Source: JBCCGI01 sp039029355 (lineage in GTDB: Bacteria > Planctomycetota > UBA1135 > GCA-002686595). Taken from it: DNA of 27,784 nt. The stretch is from contig JBCCGI010000096.1 of the NCBI GenBank assembly GCA_039029355.1, positions 1 through 27,784 on the forward strand, read 5' to 3'. A model generated the notes under the pieces. The model saw only the letters and a list, made by a program, of their open reading frames with translations, did no database searches and had not been told where the DNA came from. The translations under genes and the position numbers were made by a program. How positions within the stretch are numbered: position 1 is the first letter of the stretch; each line of letters starts with the position of its first letter. This document shows, in pieces, positions 11,251-19,202 of this stretch.

Positions 11251-12528
11251 CTAGCGCGCCAGCGCGCGCGCGCAGCGCCTCAGCGTGTCCAGGTTGCGCT
11301 CGGCCTCGCCTGGCGAAGGGATCAGCGATACGGCGCAGAACGTCCGCTGGCCGGCGCTCCCGAACCGGCGCACGACCAGCCGCTCGTCCGCCTCGTCTGC
11401 GTCGTACGCATCCACGCGGAGCGGCTTCGAGAAGATGACGACGCCGCGATCGACCTGGAAGTCGTGCATGTAGCCGAGCACGGTCCGGTTCGGAGCGAGC
11501 GACCAGCTGCCGTAGTTCTTCGTATCGACCACGACGCTCCTGCGGTAGTTCTCGCGGTTCAGGATGAACCACTCGACGTTGCTCCGGCGCAGGATCTTGC
11601 GCACGTCCGTGGACGGCGACCGTCCCCGAAACGCGAACAGAACGTCGTGCGTCCGGTCGAGGCGAAAGGTCTCGCCATGCCGAGCCGGACGGAGCAACGC
11701 CGTCTGTTCGCCGGAACCGGAGCGGAGCCGGTGCGCGCTGACCCACTCCGCGAGGCACCACAGCTCGAAGAGGTGGCTCTCGTCACGGCTCTGGGAAAAC
11801 CGGTAGGTACGTCCTGAACCGAAGAACAGGCCGGTCGAATGGAAGCGCCTACGCCAGTCGAGCAGGGGCGCGAGCCCATCCGAGGGCCGGAAGCGCCTCA
11901 GCAGCAGTGAGCCACGCCAACCGTCGGCCTCCGGTCCGTGCGTGTCGCCCACGAGGAACGCACGGAACAGGCTCAGCGAACGGCGGAGCAGGCCTGCTGC
12001 GAAGCGCACGCAGTCGTGAGAGAGTCCGCGTTGATCCAGCGCGGCCCGAATTCCCTCGATCCGCTCGTCGAGCTCCGCCAGCGGTTGGCGCAAGCCCTCA
12101 CGCGTCGAGGCCTTCTGCTCCTCCAAGAGCGCGAGCAGCACGTGCGCCCGACCGAGGAACTCCTGGACGACCAGCGCGAAGGCGACCGCGTCGTCGTCGA
12201 AGTCGGCGGCCGACGGGCGCCGCACGATGCGCCGGCTGCCGGTCCGAAGGAGCCGCAGCGTCGCTCCGAAATCCACCATCGCCCCGCGCTCGGCCGCTCC
12301 GCTTCTGTCCGCGAGCCGGGCCTCTCCCATCGCCTGGGAGAGGCCCGGCGCATGCCCCAGCAGATGGAAGAGTGCCTCCAGCGGGCGAAAGAGACTCGGC
12401 AGGCCGGCTGAGCTCTCGGCGACGACCGCGTAGTCGAGGACAACGCCGTCCCGACGCGGCTTCAGGTGATCGCCTAGGCAGAGCTCGAGGCACCTGCGAA
12501 GCATGAAGTCGACCTCGGCCCGCGGCAC
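11251..12528 (-). CDS. McrC-like / DUF2357-like PD-(D/E)xK nuclease-type protein
   Basis: A 425-residue protein, second gene of a two-gene ATPase-nuclease module. The N-terminal 230 residues are mainly helical and not recognised. FELWCLAEWV (254-263) resembles the [YF]E-W/L-WC helix found in McrC and DUF2357 nucleases. It is followed by a short PD-(D/E)xK-like core: VEWFIL (E319 in the place of the first acid), VVVDTKNY (D335-x-K337) and GYMHDFQVDRGVVIFS (352-367), which matches the late strand-helix of these nucleases. The start is GTG directly after the TAG of the ATPase gene (zero spacing); an ATG at codon 9 is the alternative. By analogy with McrBC it would be the DNA- or RNA-cleaving subunit driven by the ATPase. 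The fold call is motif-based and needs a profile search. Confidence 0.65.
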   Translation of the reverse strand: MPRAEVDFMLRRCLELCLGDHLKPRRDGVVLDYAVVAESSAGLPSLFRPLEALFHLLGHAPGLSQAMGEARLADRSGAAERGAMVDFGATLRLLRTGSRRIVRRPSAADFDDDAVAFALVVQEFLGRAHVLLALLEEQKASTREGLRQPLAELDERIEGIRAALDQRGLSHDCVRFAAGLLRRSLSLFRAFLVGDTHGPEADGWRGSLLLRRFRPSDGLAPLLDWRRRFHSTGLFFGSGRTYRFSQSRDESHLFELWCLAEWVSAHRLRSGSGEQTALLRPARHGETFRLDRTHDVLFAFRGRSPSTDVRKILRRSNVEWFILNRENYRRSVVVDTKNYGSWSLAPNRTVLGYMHDFQVDRGVVIFSKPLRVDAYDADEADERLVVRRFGSAGQRTFCAVSLIPSPGEAERNLDTLRRCARALAR

Positions 12529-14235
12529 CTACGGCCTCGACAGCCCGAGGAGTCTCGCGGTCGTGGTCGGGTAGCGCTCGGCATCAAGCGCTTCGTCGCA
12601 AAGCGCGCGAAGCTCCGGCTCGTCCTCCGCGGCGAGCACGGCCGGCAACGCGCTCGCCAGCGCTTGATCCAGCCGCTCCTGCGCGCTGCCGACGGCGTGC
12701 GCGCTGAAGGCCGACCGGACGACGTCGACGATCGCTCTGGCTCCGAAGCGTGTCGCGGTCCGCGCGCGAACCTCTCCCATCAGCTCGACCAGATGCTCCG
12801 CTCGCGCCGCGAGCTCGACTCGTACGCGGTCCGGATCCCCGGTGGCAAGCAGCCGTTCGATCTCCCTCGCAACGATCCGGTGCTCCTGCTCCTTTGCGGG
12901 CGGATCGAGCACGACCGTGTGAAACCGCTGGCGAAGGGGACCCGACATCGGGAGGAAGCCGAAGTCATCCGCGTCGTTCATGGCGCAGATGAGCTGGAAG
13001 CTGCGGGGGATGGCGAGCTCCACTCCTCCCGGCAGAACGAGCCGTCGCTTCGCGCAGGCGTCGACGACCCCGCTGAACGCCTGGTCCGGGCGCGTCCGGT
13101 TGAGCTCGTCGATAAACAGCCAGCGCCCCGGGGGTTCGGAAGCTCCGAGCTCGCACTCGATGCTCTCGAGGACGGCGCGCGAGAAGCACCCGAGCGCCGC
13201 GGTGACCCCGAGGCCGGAGACCAGGTCGAGGTCCCCCAGCACGTGAATGGACTCCCAACGTGACATCGCTTCCACGCTGGTCAGCACGCCGGCGGGATCG
13301 TCGAAGACCGCCGCGGGGAGCGCCTGCGCGAGCGTCGTCTTGCCGACCCCCGGCGGGCCGACCAGGAGCAGCGGCTTGCCGATCTCGATCGCGTGCAGAC
13401 AGCCGGCCAGCACCTCGTCGGGCAAGACGAGGTCGAGCGCGTCACGCAGCCGTGAGCCGTCGGCCGCGAGCGGCGCTCGCTTCCCCTCCTCGTGTTGAAC
13501 GGCTCTGGCGATACGACGCTCCAGCTCGATGGACTCGTCCCGCCTGGCGCGGTTGCTTTCCTCCTGCCCCTCCAAGGACTGGACCCGGGACGCCAACGCG
13601 GCGAGCCGCCCATCCTCGGCCGCCGCCCGCTGCTGGACCTCGGCGCGGAGGGCTTCCAGCTCGCCTCTCACGCGCTCGAGCTCCCTTCGATATCCAGCCA
13701 GGCTCTGATCCAGCGACTCTTGGCTCGGAGTCCCGTCGAGCGCCGCCAGGGCGTCCGCGTTCGCTCCGACCCCCTGCGCCACCTGCTCTAGCCGGTCGTC
13801 GACCTCGGTGCGCCAGCGGCCGCCCGGGATCCAGCTGCGGAGCCGCCGGCCCCACAGGCGCTTGCGGAGGCCGCGCGCCGCGCGCTGAATCCGCCCCAGC
13901 TCGGAGCTCTCGGCCGAGGCTACGTCTTCCAGCGCCTGGATCTGCTTGGCGTAGCCAGCACGGATCGCTTCGGGGCTGGTCTCTTCGACCCGCGTCCGAG
14001 CGCTGCGCAGGACGCGCCGGCGCACCTGACTGTTCTCCTCCCCCTTGTCGCGCAGCCTGGGGTTGGCCTCGTGGAAGGCGCGGGTTTCCTTCGCCTGCTG
14101 ATAGTTCTCGAGGTCGAAGGCCTCGTCCTTGCGAGTGCGCCGCATCCGGCTCTGAAGATCGGTGAGCTTGTCCCGTTGCTTCTCGGCTTGGCGGGTCAGC
14201 TTGTCCAGCTCTGCTTGCAGGTCTGCCGTGCTCAT
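12529..14235 (-). CDS. McrB/MoxR-like AAA+ ATPase with N-terminal coiled coil
   Basis: A 568-residue ATPase. The C-terminal half is a AAA+ domain: Walker A GPPGVGKT (293-300), Walker B WLFIDELNR (372-380), sensor 1 ICAMND (416-421) and an arginine-finger region LRQRF (434-438). The DELNR after Walker B is the form seen in McrB and MoxR groups. The first 250 residues are charged and helical with heptad-like Leu/Ala spacing (strongest about 1-50 and 165-240), so a long coiled coil replaces the DNA-reading domain of classical McrB. The start ATG has a TAGCTT box 23 bases upstream (14259-14264); a TTG at 14268 would lie ahead of that promoter. The downstream nuclease-like gene begins at the stop codon. 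Codon use looks less GC-biased than in the deacetylase and radical SAM genes, hinting at transfer. Confidence 0.82.
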   Translation of the reverse strand: MSTADLQAELDKLTRQAEKQRDKLTDLQSRMRRTRKDEAFDLENYQQAKETRAFHEANPRLRDKGEENSQVRRRVLRSARTRVEETSPEAIRAGYAKQIQALEDVASAESSELGRIQRAARGLRKRLWGRRLRSWIPGGRWRTEVDDRLEQVAQGVGANADALAALDGTPSQESLDQSLAGYRRELERVRGELEALRAEVQQRAAAEDGRLAALASRVQSLEGQEESNRARRDESIELERRIARAVQHEEGKRAPLAADGSRLRDALDLVLPDEVLAGCLHAIEIGKPLLLVGPPGVGKTTLAQALPAAVFDDPAGVLTSVEAMSRWESIHVLGDLDLVSGLGVTAALGCFSRAVLESIECELGASEPPGRWLFIDELNRTRPDQAFSGVVDACAKRRLVLPGGVELAIPRSFQLICAMNDADDFGFLPMSGPLRQRFHTVVLDPPAKEQEHRIVAREIERLLATGDPDRVRVELAARAEHLVELMGEVRARTATRFGARAIVDVVRSAFSAHAVGSAQERLDQALASALPAVLAAEDEPELRALCDEALDAERYPTTTARLLGLSRP

Positions 14236-14280
14236 GGGACGACCAAGAGTGCCGCACGAAGCTAGCAAACCGCCCCAAAT

Positions 14281-14317
14281 GCGAAAGAGCCACCCCGCGC
14301 GCGGCGCGGGATGGCTC
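14281..14317 (-). terminator. Rho-independent-like terminator of the serine protease gene
   Basis: On the minus strand the two 14-base arms (14304-14317 and 14287-14300) pair fully with one G-U, around a three-base loop. They are followed by TTTCGCATTT. It lies 24 bases past the protease stop and shields the ATPase gene that follows on the same strand. Confidence 0.75.
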
Positions 14318-14340
14318 CAAGCGTTGAGTGCGGGTCTACC

Positions 14341-16227
14341 CTAGAGGAGGACCTGCGTCTGGCCGACGTTCGTCGCGCCCGAGAAGGCGAAGGTGCCGCC
14401 GTCGAGCAGGACGGCCTGCGAGTAGACGAACGCACCGGGCGTCAGGCCCGGCGGAACCACGATGCCCTCGTTGCCGACGCCGACCGAGTCCAGGTTGCCG
14501 GAGCCGAGGAAGATCGGGTCGAGCAGCAGATCGAAGCCGCTGAACGGCACGGTCGTGTTGTCGAGCTTCGCGAAGAGGAACCAGGCGTCGCCCGGAGCCG
14601 CGCCGAAGTTCCACCCAACGTTCAGGCCGGTCACGGTCACCGCGGTCACGGTGAGCTTCGGCGGGCTGGTCTCGACGTAGCTCAGGTTGACCGAGTTGCT
14701 GGTACCGATCGGCTTGGTGACGTCCACCGACACGGTCCCGAGGCTGTCGGGCGTCGGGGCGCTGAAGGTGATCGTGTTGTCGTCCACGATCGTGAAGCCA
14801 CCGGGCGTCGAGAGCGTCGCCGAGCCGACGTCGACCGAGGTCGCGCCGAGGAAGCCGGCACCGTTGATGGTGACCGTACCGCCGGCGAAGGCCTCGACGC
14901 TGCTGGGCGAGATGCTGGAGATCGTGGCGGGCGACGCGAACGGATCGAGCGAGTCGAGCACGAGCTGCCCCGTCCCGGCCGAGTCCAGCCAGGTGCCCAG
15001 GTTGAAGGCGTTGTAGAACAGGTCGAAGCGGCCGTACCAGGCGGTCTGCACGCCGCACGTGAAGGTGTTCACGCAGCAGGCCGGACCGATCACGCGCTGT
15101 TGGCCGTTGAAGAGCGGGCCACCGGAGTTGCCGCCGATGATGTAGCCCACGTTCCAGAAGACCTGCCAGTCCGTGCCGGACAGGCTGGCGCCGTTGTTGT
15201 CGATCGCGATGTTCTTCGGACCGCCGCCGCCGTGGCCGATGGTGGCCACCGGGGAGCCGGTGAAGGTCTGGCGCGACCAGCCGGCCCACAGCGGGTCGTA
15301 GCTGGTGGGCGGCGAGCTGTTCAGGCGGTAGAGCTGCGAGTCATACGTGCCCGACCCGGCGAGCTTGACCGAACCCGAGAGCGAGCTGCTCTGCGGGCCC
15401 GAGCTGGTGCCGCAGCTGGCCTGCTCGTATTTGAACAGGAACTGCCCGTTGGTCATGTTGCCGCAGTGGTTCGCGGTCAGCATGTAGGGCGTCGCGTCCT
15501 GCGACGTGTTGTTGATCAGCGAGGCCGAGCACAGCGAGCCGCCCGAGAGCGTGCGCATCACCGAGCGCTTGGCCGTCTGGAAGGCGGACGCCTCGGGGCA
15601 GTTGATGCCGACCAGGCCGCAGCCGCCGTCGGCGGGGCCGCTGCCGATCGTGCCGCTGGCCTCGAGCAGGTTGCGCAGGTTCTTGTAGTCGTGGATGACC
15701 TCGCCGAGCGTCAGGATCGGCATCTCGGTCGCCCAGGACGGGTGCACGTACTCGATCGTGACCGAGTCGCCGTCGACCGGCTCGATGCCGAAGCTGCCGT
15801 TGACGTTGTTGTTGTGCTCGCCGTAGGCGCCGAGCATGTCGCCCTTGGTGTCGTTGTAGAGGAAGAGCTGGCCGCCGGCCGGGATCTCCCACTCGGAGAA
15901 CACAAGACCGATCGAGTGCGCGCCCGGCGAGTGGACGCGGAGACGCCACACGAGCGAGTCGTCCTCGGGGACGCCTTCCCAGACGCCTTCCTCGGAGATG
16001 CTCATGTCGGTGTAAAGCACCTCGCCGTAGCGAAGCGGGAACGGACCGGTGACCTCGTCTTCGGCGAGCAGCGCCTCGACGTCGACCCCGGGCATCAGCA
16101 CCGTCGGGACCTCGGAGGTGAGCTGCGCCCAATCGGAGGCGGGTTGACCAGGTTGGGTGATCTGGGCCCCGAGGGGCAACGCGAAGACGCCGACTGCGAG
16201 CCCGGCGCGCACAACAAGAGATCTCAT
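14341..16227 (-). CDS. Secreted lysyl-endopeptidase-like serine protease with TIG and C-terminal tail module
   Basis: A 628-residue exported protein. A signal peptide (first 21 residues, ending LPLGA) is followed by a beta-rich prodomain (SIGLVFSEWEIPAGGQLFLYND) and a trypsin-fold domain with the full triad: H254 in TANHCG, D296 in TYDSQLYRL and S368 in GGNSGGPLF. Paired cysteines (C203/C210, C233/C255, C384/C385) and the prodomain form point to the S1 lysyl endopeptidase (Achromobacter protease I) group. Residues 436-520 form an IPT/TIG domain (ISSISPSSVEAFAGG). A last domain of about 110 residues begins GWNFGAAPGDAWFLFA and ends in ATNVGQTQVLL. That last region is shared with the neighbouring metalloprotease. 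AGGTG lies five bases before the ATG and a TACCTT box is at 16242-16247. A role in extracellular protein digestion is inferred. Confidence 0.9.
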   Translation of the reverse strand: MRSLVVRAGLAVGVFALPLGAQITQPGQPASDWAQLTSEVPTVLMPGVDVEALLAEDEVTGPFPLRYGEVLYTDMSISEEGVWEGVPEDDSLVWRLRVHSPGAHSIGLVFSEWEIPAGGQLFLYNDTKGDMLGAYGEHNNNVNGSFGIEPVDGDSVTIEYVHPSWATEMPILTLGEVIHDYKNLRNLLEASGTIGSGPADGGCGLVGINCPEASAFQTAKRSVMRTLSGGSLCSASLINNTSQDATPYMLTANHCGNMTNGQFLFKYEQASCGTSSGPQSSSLSGSVKLAGSGTYDSQLYRLNSSPPTSYDPLWAGWSRQTFTGSPVATIGHGGGGPKNIAIDNNGASLSGTDWQVFWNVGYIIGGNSGGPLFNGQQRVIGPACCVNTFTCGVQTAWYGRFDLFYNAFNLGTWLDSAGTGQLVLDSLDPFASPATISSISPSSVEAFAGGTVTINGAGFLGATSVDVGSATLSTPGGFTIVDDNTITFSAPTPDSLGTVSVDVTKPIGTSNSVNLSYVETSPPKLTVTAVTVTGLNVGWNFGAAPGDAWFLFAKLDNTTVPFSGFDLLLDPIFLGSGNLDSVGVGNEGIVVPPGLTPGAFVYSQAVLLDGGTFAFSGATNVGQTQVLL

Positions 16228-16279
16228 GAGTTCACCTGCCGAAGGTAGGAAAGTGAGGGACTAGCGATGATGGGAGTGG

Positions 16280-16301
16280 CCGGCCCGCACGCGCGGGCCG
16301 G
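16280..16301 (-). terminator. GC-rich hairpin between the two protease genes
   Basis: Perfect 9-bp stem (CCGGCCCGC/GCGGGCCGG) with a four-base loop, 16 bases past the metalloprotease stop. No T run follows, so it may act as a Rho-assisted terminator or an mRNA-stabilising stem. Confidence 0.5.
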
Positions 16302-16317
16302 TCCGGCTGGCGGATGT

Positions 16318-18102
16318 TCAGAACAGGATGGAGGAAGTGGTGACGTTCGTCGCGCTTTGGAAAGCAAACGAGGCGTCGTCGAGCAGCACCACTTGAGAAT
16401 ACACCGTGGCACCCGAGGCGCCCGGCGGGACCAGGATCGAGGCGCTGCCGGTGCCGCCACCGTTCAGGTTCCCCGAGAAGATCAGGAGCCCGTTCGCCAG
16501 CAGGTCAAACCCGCCGAACGGAACGGTGGTCGCGTCGTTGACCGACGCGAAGAGGTACCAGAGGTCGTTCGGCTGGGCGCCGAAGTTCCAGTTGAAGGCG
16601 AGGCCCGTCAGCGCCGTGCCCGTGGCCGCGAGCTTGGACGGCTCGGTGGCCGCGTAGTTCAGCGTCAGCACGTTCGAGGAACCCGCTTCGTTGATGGCGG
16701 TCACCTGCACGCTGCCGAGCGACGAGGCGATCGGCGGGTTGAAGGTGATCAGGTTGTCGCTCTCGACCGTAAAGCCGAACGGCGCGGTGAGGACCGTCCC
16801 GCCGACCGAGATCTGCGTCGTCTGCTCGAGGAAGAAGCCACCGAGCGAGACCTGGTTGCCCTGGAACGCCTGCACGGTGTTCGGGCTGAGGCTGGTGATC
16901 AGCGGAGCGGTCGGCGGAGGCGGCGTGCTCAGGCAGCCCGAGCTGGCCTTCTTGTTGTTGATCGCGTTGGTCGAGCCGTTGCCAAACGAGGTCAACGACC
17001 CCGCGCAACCGCCGATCCCCGAGCACATGATCTTGCAGTCGCCGGCGCCGTCGCAGTGTCCGGCGCTCCAGTTGTGGCCGAGCTCGTGCGCGGTCAGCCC
17101 GACGCGGAAGGTGAACGAGCCCGAGAACTTCGACTGCGACACGCCGTAGCCCGACTGCTTGTTGCAGATCACGTTGAGGTACGCGATGCCGATGGTCGAG
17201 CCGGTGATGTTCTTGCCGGTGAAGAGGTGCGCGATGTCGCGCGGGTCCGACTGGTGGCTCGCGTTCCAGTGGTCCTGGAAGTCGTTGAGGATCGCGTTGG
17301 CGCCGAACGAGTCGTAGGGATCCGGCTCGGACGTCTCCACGAAGATGACCGTGATGTCGTAGAAGATGTCCGCGGTCGCCTCGTAGATCGCCTCGGTCGC
17401 GTTGATGACGTTGGTGATGTCGTTCTCGGTCGCGGTCACCGACTGGCCGTTCGAGTTGTAGTACTCGACGTCCGAGTCGATCGCGATCTCGCAGACCCGC
17501 GGGTTGCTACCGTCGGGACCCGGCTGGAAGCCGGACTCGCCGTCGGTGCGGATGACTTCGAGCGCGCCGCCGCACGAGACGTCCAGCGGCAGCAGGTTCT
17601 CGGAGTTGTAGACCAGGTGCTCGTTCCACGGCGAGCCTTCGATCAGGCCCGTCGACGGCTGGAGGCCCCAGAGCGGCGCGCCCTTGGCGAGCTGGATGGT
17701 GCCCTGCAGCTGACCCTCGTAGAGGTTCACCGCCACGACGCTGCCGGGGTAGCCCTCGACCTCGCCGCGGTAGGTGCTCTCGATCGTGGTCGGGTACTCG
17801 GTGTACTGACCGGATCCGTCGCCGACCATCAGGCGGTAGCCCGCGGCCCGAACCGAGTAGGGCCAAACGGTCACGTCGCGCGTCGCTCCGTCGATCCAGA
17901 GCGGGAAATGGAAAGTCTCGCCAGCGACATACGGAAGGTCGTCGAGGATTTGAACCGTAGCTTCGGTCAGGCCGGCCTGGCCGAGGAGATCAAGAGGTGC
18001 CTGACGGACGGCGGGACCGGAGACGTCCTGGGCGGACGCTGCCGTGGCGAGCACGGCTGCACCGATTCCCGCCCCCGTGAGGAGGGGAAGGGGGAGGTTC
18101 AT
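16318..18102 (-). CDS. Secreted metzincin (reprolysin-like) metalloprotease with TIG and C-terminal tail module
   Basis: A 594-residue exported zinc protease. The signal peptide is the first 24 residues (ending TAASA). A prodomain-like part (about 40-200) precedes the catalytic domain, which carries HELGHNWSAGHC (H339, E340, H343, H349) and a following Met (M359, in KIMCSG) that fits the metzincin Met-turn. The usual glycine before the third histidine is serine here. Residues from about 400 are a TIG domain (LITSLSPNTVQAF), then the same tail domain as the serine protease (NWNFGAQPNDLWYLFA to ATNVTTSSILF). From the S-P of the TIG start to the C terminus both proteins have exactly 187 residues. 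The ATG at 18102 starts the signal peptide but has no ribosome site; an in-frame GTG at 18288 has a perfect one, discussed in the leader entry. Confidence 0.88.
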   Translation of the reverse strand: MNLPLPLLTGAGIGAAVLATAASAQDVSGPAVRQAPLDLLGQAGLTEATVQILDDLPYVAGETFHFPLWIDGATRDVTVWPYSVRAAGYRLMVGDGSGQYTEYPTTIESTYRGEVEGYPGSVVAVNLYEGQLQGTIQLAKGAPLWGLQPSTGLIEGSPWNEHLVYNSENLLPLDVSCGGALEVIRTDGESGFQPGPDGSNPRVCEIAIDSDVEYYNSNGQSVTATENDITNVINATEAIYEATADIFYDITVIFVETSEPDPYDSFGANAILNDFQDHWNASHQSDPRDIAHLFTGKNITGSTIGIAYLNVICNKQSGYGVSQSKFSGSFTFRVGLTAHELGHNWSAGHCDGAGDCKIMCSGIGGCAGSLTSFGNGSTNAINNKKASSGCLSTPPPPTAPLITSLSPNTVQAFQGNQVSLGGFFLEQTTQISVGGTVLTAPFGFTVESDNLITFNPPIASSLGSVQVTAINEAGSSNVLTLNYAATEPSKLAATGTALTGLAFNWNFGAQPNDLWYLFASVNDATTVPFGGFDLLANGLLIFSGNLNGGGTGSASILVPPGASGATVYSQVVLLDDASFAFQSATNVTTSSILF

Positions 18103-18377
18103 GGATGGGTTGGCTCGAGTCCTTGGATGGGGAACCGTCCAGGGGGGACGGGGCACGCGGAAGAGCCGGGGGGTGCGAAGTCGCGATGGGGATGGGTCGG
18201 TGGCTCTTCCGGGACCGAGACCATTAGAGTTGTAAAAGGGTACCTCCGGTAGGCGCCAAGTCGCCGGAGATGCTTTAGCTCCCGCCACTTACACCTCCTT
18301 TGCCCCTGCCGAGCGGTACTCGAACCGCCCAGGGCACGGGCCTCCGGGCGGGGCCCTCCCGGGAGCCCCCGGCGCCC
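18103..18377 (-). promoter_or_regulatory. Structured leader upstream of the metalloprotease
   Basis: This 275-bp gap is rich in inverted repeats. A 10-bp perfect pair is at 18158-18167/18202-18211. CTCCGG/CCGGAG is at 18244-18249/18264-18269. A nested hairpin spans 18301-18336 (TGCCC/GGGCA outside, GCGGT/ACCGC inside). A GGCGCC/GGCGCC pair overlaps the boxR stop at 18371-18386. A full anti-Shine-Dalgarno complement (AAAGGAGGTG on the minus strand, 18301-18292) stands five bases before an in-frame GTG at 18288. The frame from that GTG to 18102 reads as Pro/Arg-rich non-protein-like sequence. A TCTAAT box at 18223-18228 would start transcription downstream of the GTG, supporting the shorter protein. 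Boundaries and function are inferred. Confidence 0.4.
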
Positions 18378-19130
18378 CTAGGCGCCCTCGCTGAGGCGTC
18401 CGAGCAGCTCCTCGGCGACGTCCGCGGGCCGCCGCCCGGAGGTGACCGCGGCCAGCTCGCAGCGGGCGTAGCTGGGCGTCCGCTGGTCCAGGATGGCCTG
18501 GAGCTCCTCCATGGCCCGCGGGCGGTCCGCCATGGGCCGCCGGTCGCCTTGGTCGAGGACGCGCCCAAAGTGCTCCTCAGGCGTCGCCTGGAGCCACACG
18601 GTGCGGCAGGTGGCGCGCAGGCGCTCGAAGTTGGCCTGCGCGTCGACGATCGAGCCCCCGGCGGCCACGACCAGGCGCTCGCCCTGCCGCAGGACGCTCT
18701 CCAGCGCCTCGGCCTCGAAGCGGTGGAAGGCGCTGCGGTCATGGAGCTCGAAGATCTCGGCCAGGGGCATGCCCGCCAGCTCCTCCACGCGCTGGTCCAG
18801 CTCGATGAAGGGGCATTCCAGGGCCCGCGCCAGGGCGCGCCCCACGGTCGACTTGCCGGCGCCCCGCAGCCCGACCAGGGCCACGCGCTCGCGGGTGCGC
18901 AGGCGAGCCGCCTCGGCCTCCGCCAGGAGGGCGTCCAGCGGCGTCCCAAGGGTGTCGGACACGGCCAGGAGCACCAGGAGCGAGGGGTTGGCCCGCCCGG
19001 CCTCGATCTCGGTCCAGGTCCGGCGGCTGATCCCGGCCGCGGCGGCGGCCTCGCCGACCCCCAGCTCGGCGGCCAGGCGCTGGGCGCGGACGCGCCGGCC
19101 GCATTCCCGAAGAAAGGCTTGGTGCGACAT
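18378..19130 (-). CDS. boxR: BoxR-type benzoate regulator (XRE HTH fused to shikimate kinase-like domain)
   Basis: A 250-residue transcription regulator. Residues 13-70 form an XRE-type helix-turn-helix (VGEAAAAAGISRRTWTEIEAG). Residues 80-245 form a shikimate-kinase-like domain with Walker A GLRGAGKST (87-95), LDQRVEELAG (111-120), SAFHRFEAEAL (133-143) and AAGGSIV (156-162). This fusion is the known BoxR architecture, in which the kinase-like domain senses benzoyl-CoA and the HTH represses box genes. The position, divergent from boxC with a 72-bp gap, supports the assignment. The Walker A motif is intact, so nucleotide binding cannot be excluded. The ATG at 19130 lacks a ribosome site; a TATCTT box at 19171-19176 is 40 bases upstream. 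A true AroK is less likely because of the HTH and the location. Confidence 0.92.
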   Translation of the reverse strand: MSHQAFLRECGRRVRAQRLAAELGVGEAAAAAGISRRTWTEIEAGRANPSLLVLLAVSDTLGTPLDALLAEAEAARLRTRERVALVGLRGAGKSTVGRALARALECPFIELDQRVEELAGMPLAEIFELHDRSAFHRFEAEALESVLRQGERLVVAAGGSIVDAQANFERLRATCRTVWLQATPEEHFGRVLDQGDRRPMADRPRAMEELQAILDQRTPSYARCELAAVTSGRRPADVAEELLGRLSEGA

Positions 19131-19202
19131 GGACGTGCGCGCTATGATTCCCGCCTCAGAGGCAAAAGGCAAGATACTTCCCATAAACCCTCTTCGATCG
19201 CC
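19131..19202. promoter_or_regulatory. boxR/boxC divergent promoter region with candidate BoxR operator
   Basis: In 72 bp there is a rightward TATGAT (19143-19148) and a leftward TATCTT (19176-19171). Between and overlapping them is a direct repeat, GGCAA-AA-GGCAA (19161-19172). A factor bound there would cover the boxR -10 box and sit just past the boxC start site, allowing joint repression and autoregulation. The repeat does not carry the TGCA cores I recall for proteobacterial BoxR operators, so it is a proposal only. Confidence 0.45.

Noticed and set aside
14236..14268. TTG start at 14268 for the AAA+ gene
   Set aside because: It lies upstream of the TAGCTT box that probably drives the gene, and adds 11 residues without coiled-coil character.
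18301..18336. tRNA-like T-arm (GGTTCGAGT on the minus strand)
   Set aside because: The T-stem is mispaired in the standard register and no anticodon or D arm could be placed; better explained as a nested hairpin.
18378..19130. Housekeeping shikimate kinase (aroK)
   Set aside because: The N-terminal XRE HTH and position divergent from boxC match BoxR instead.
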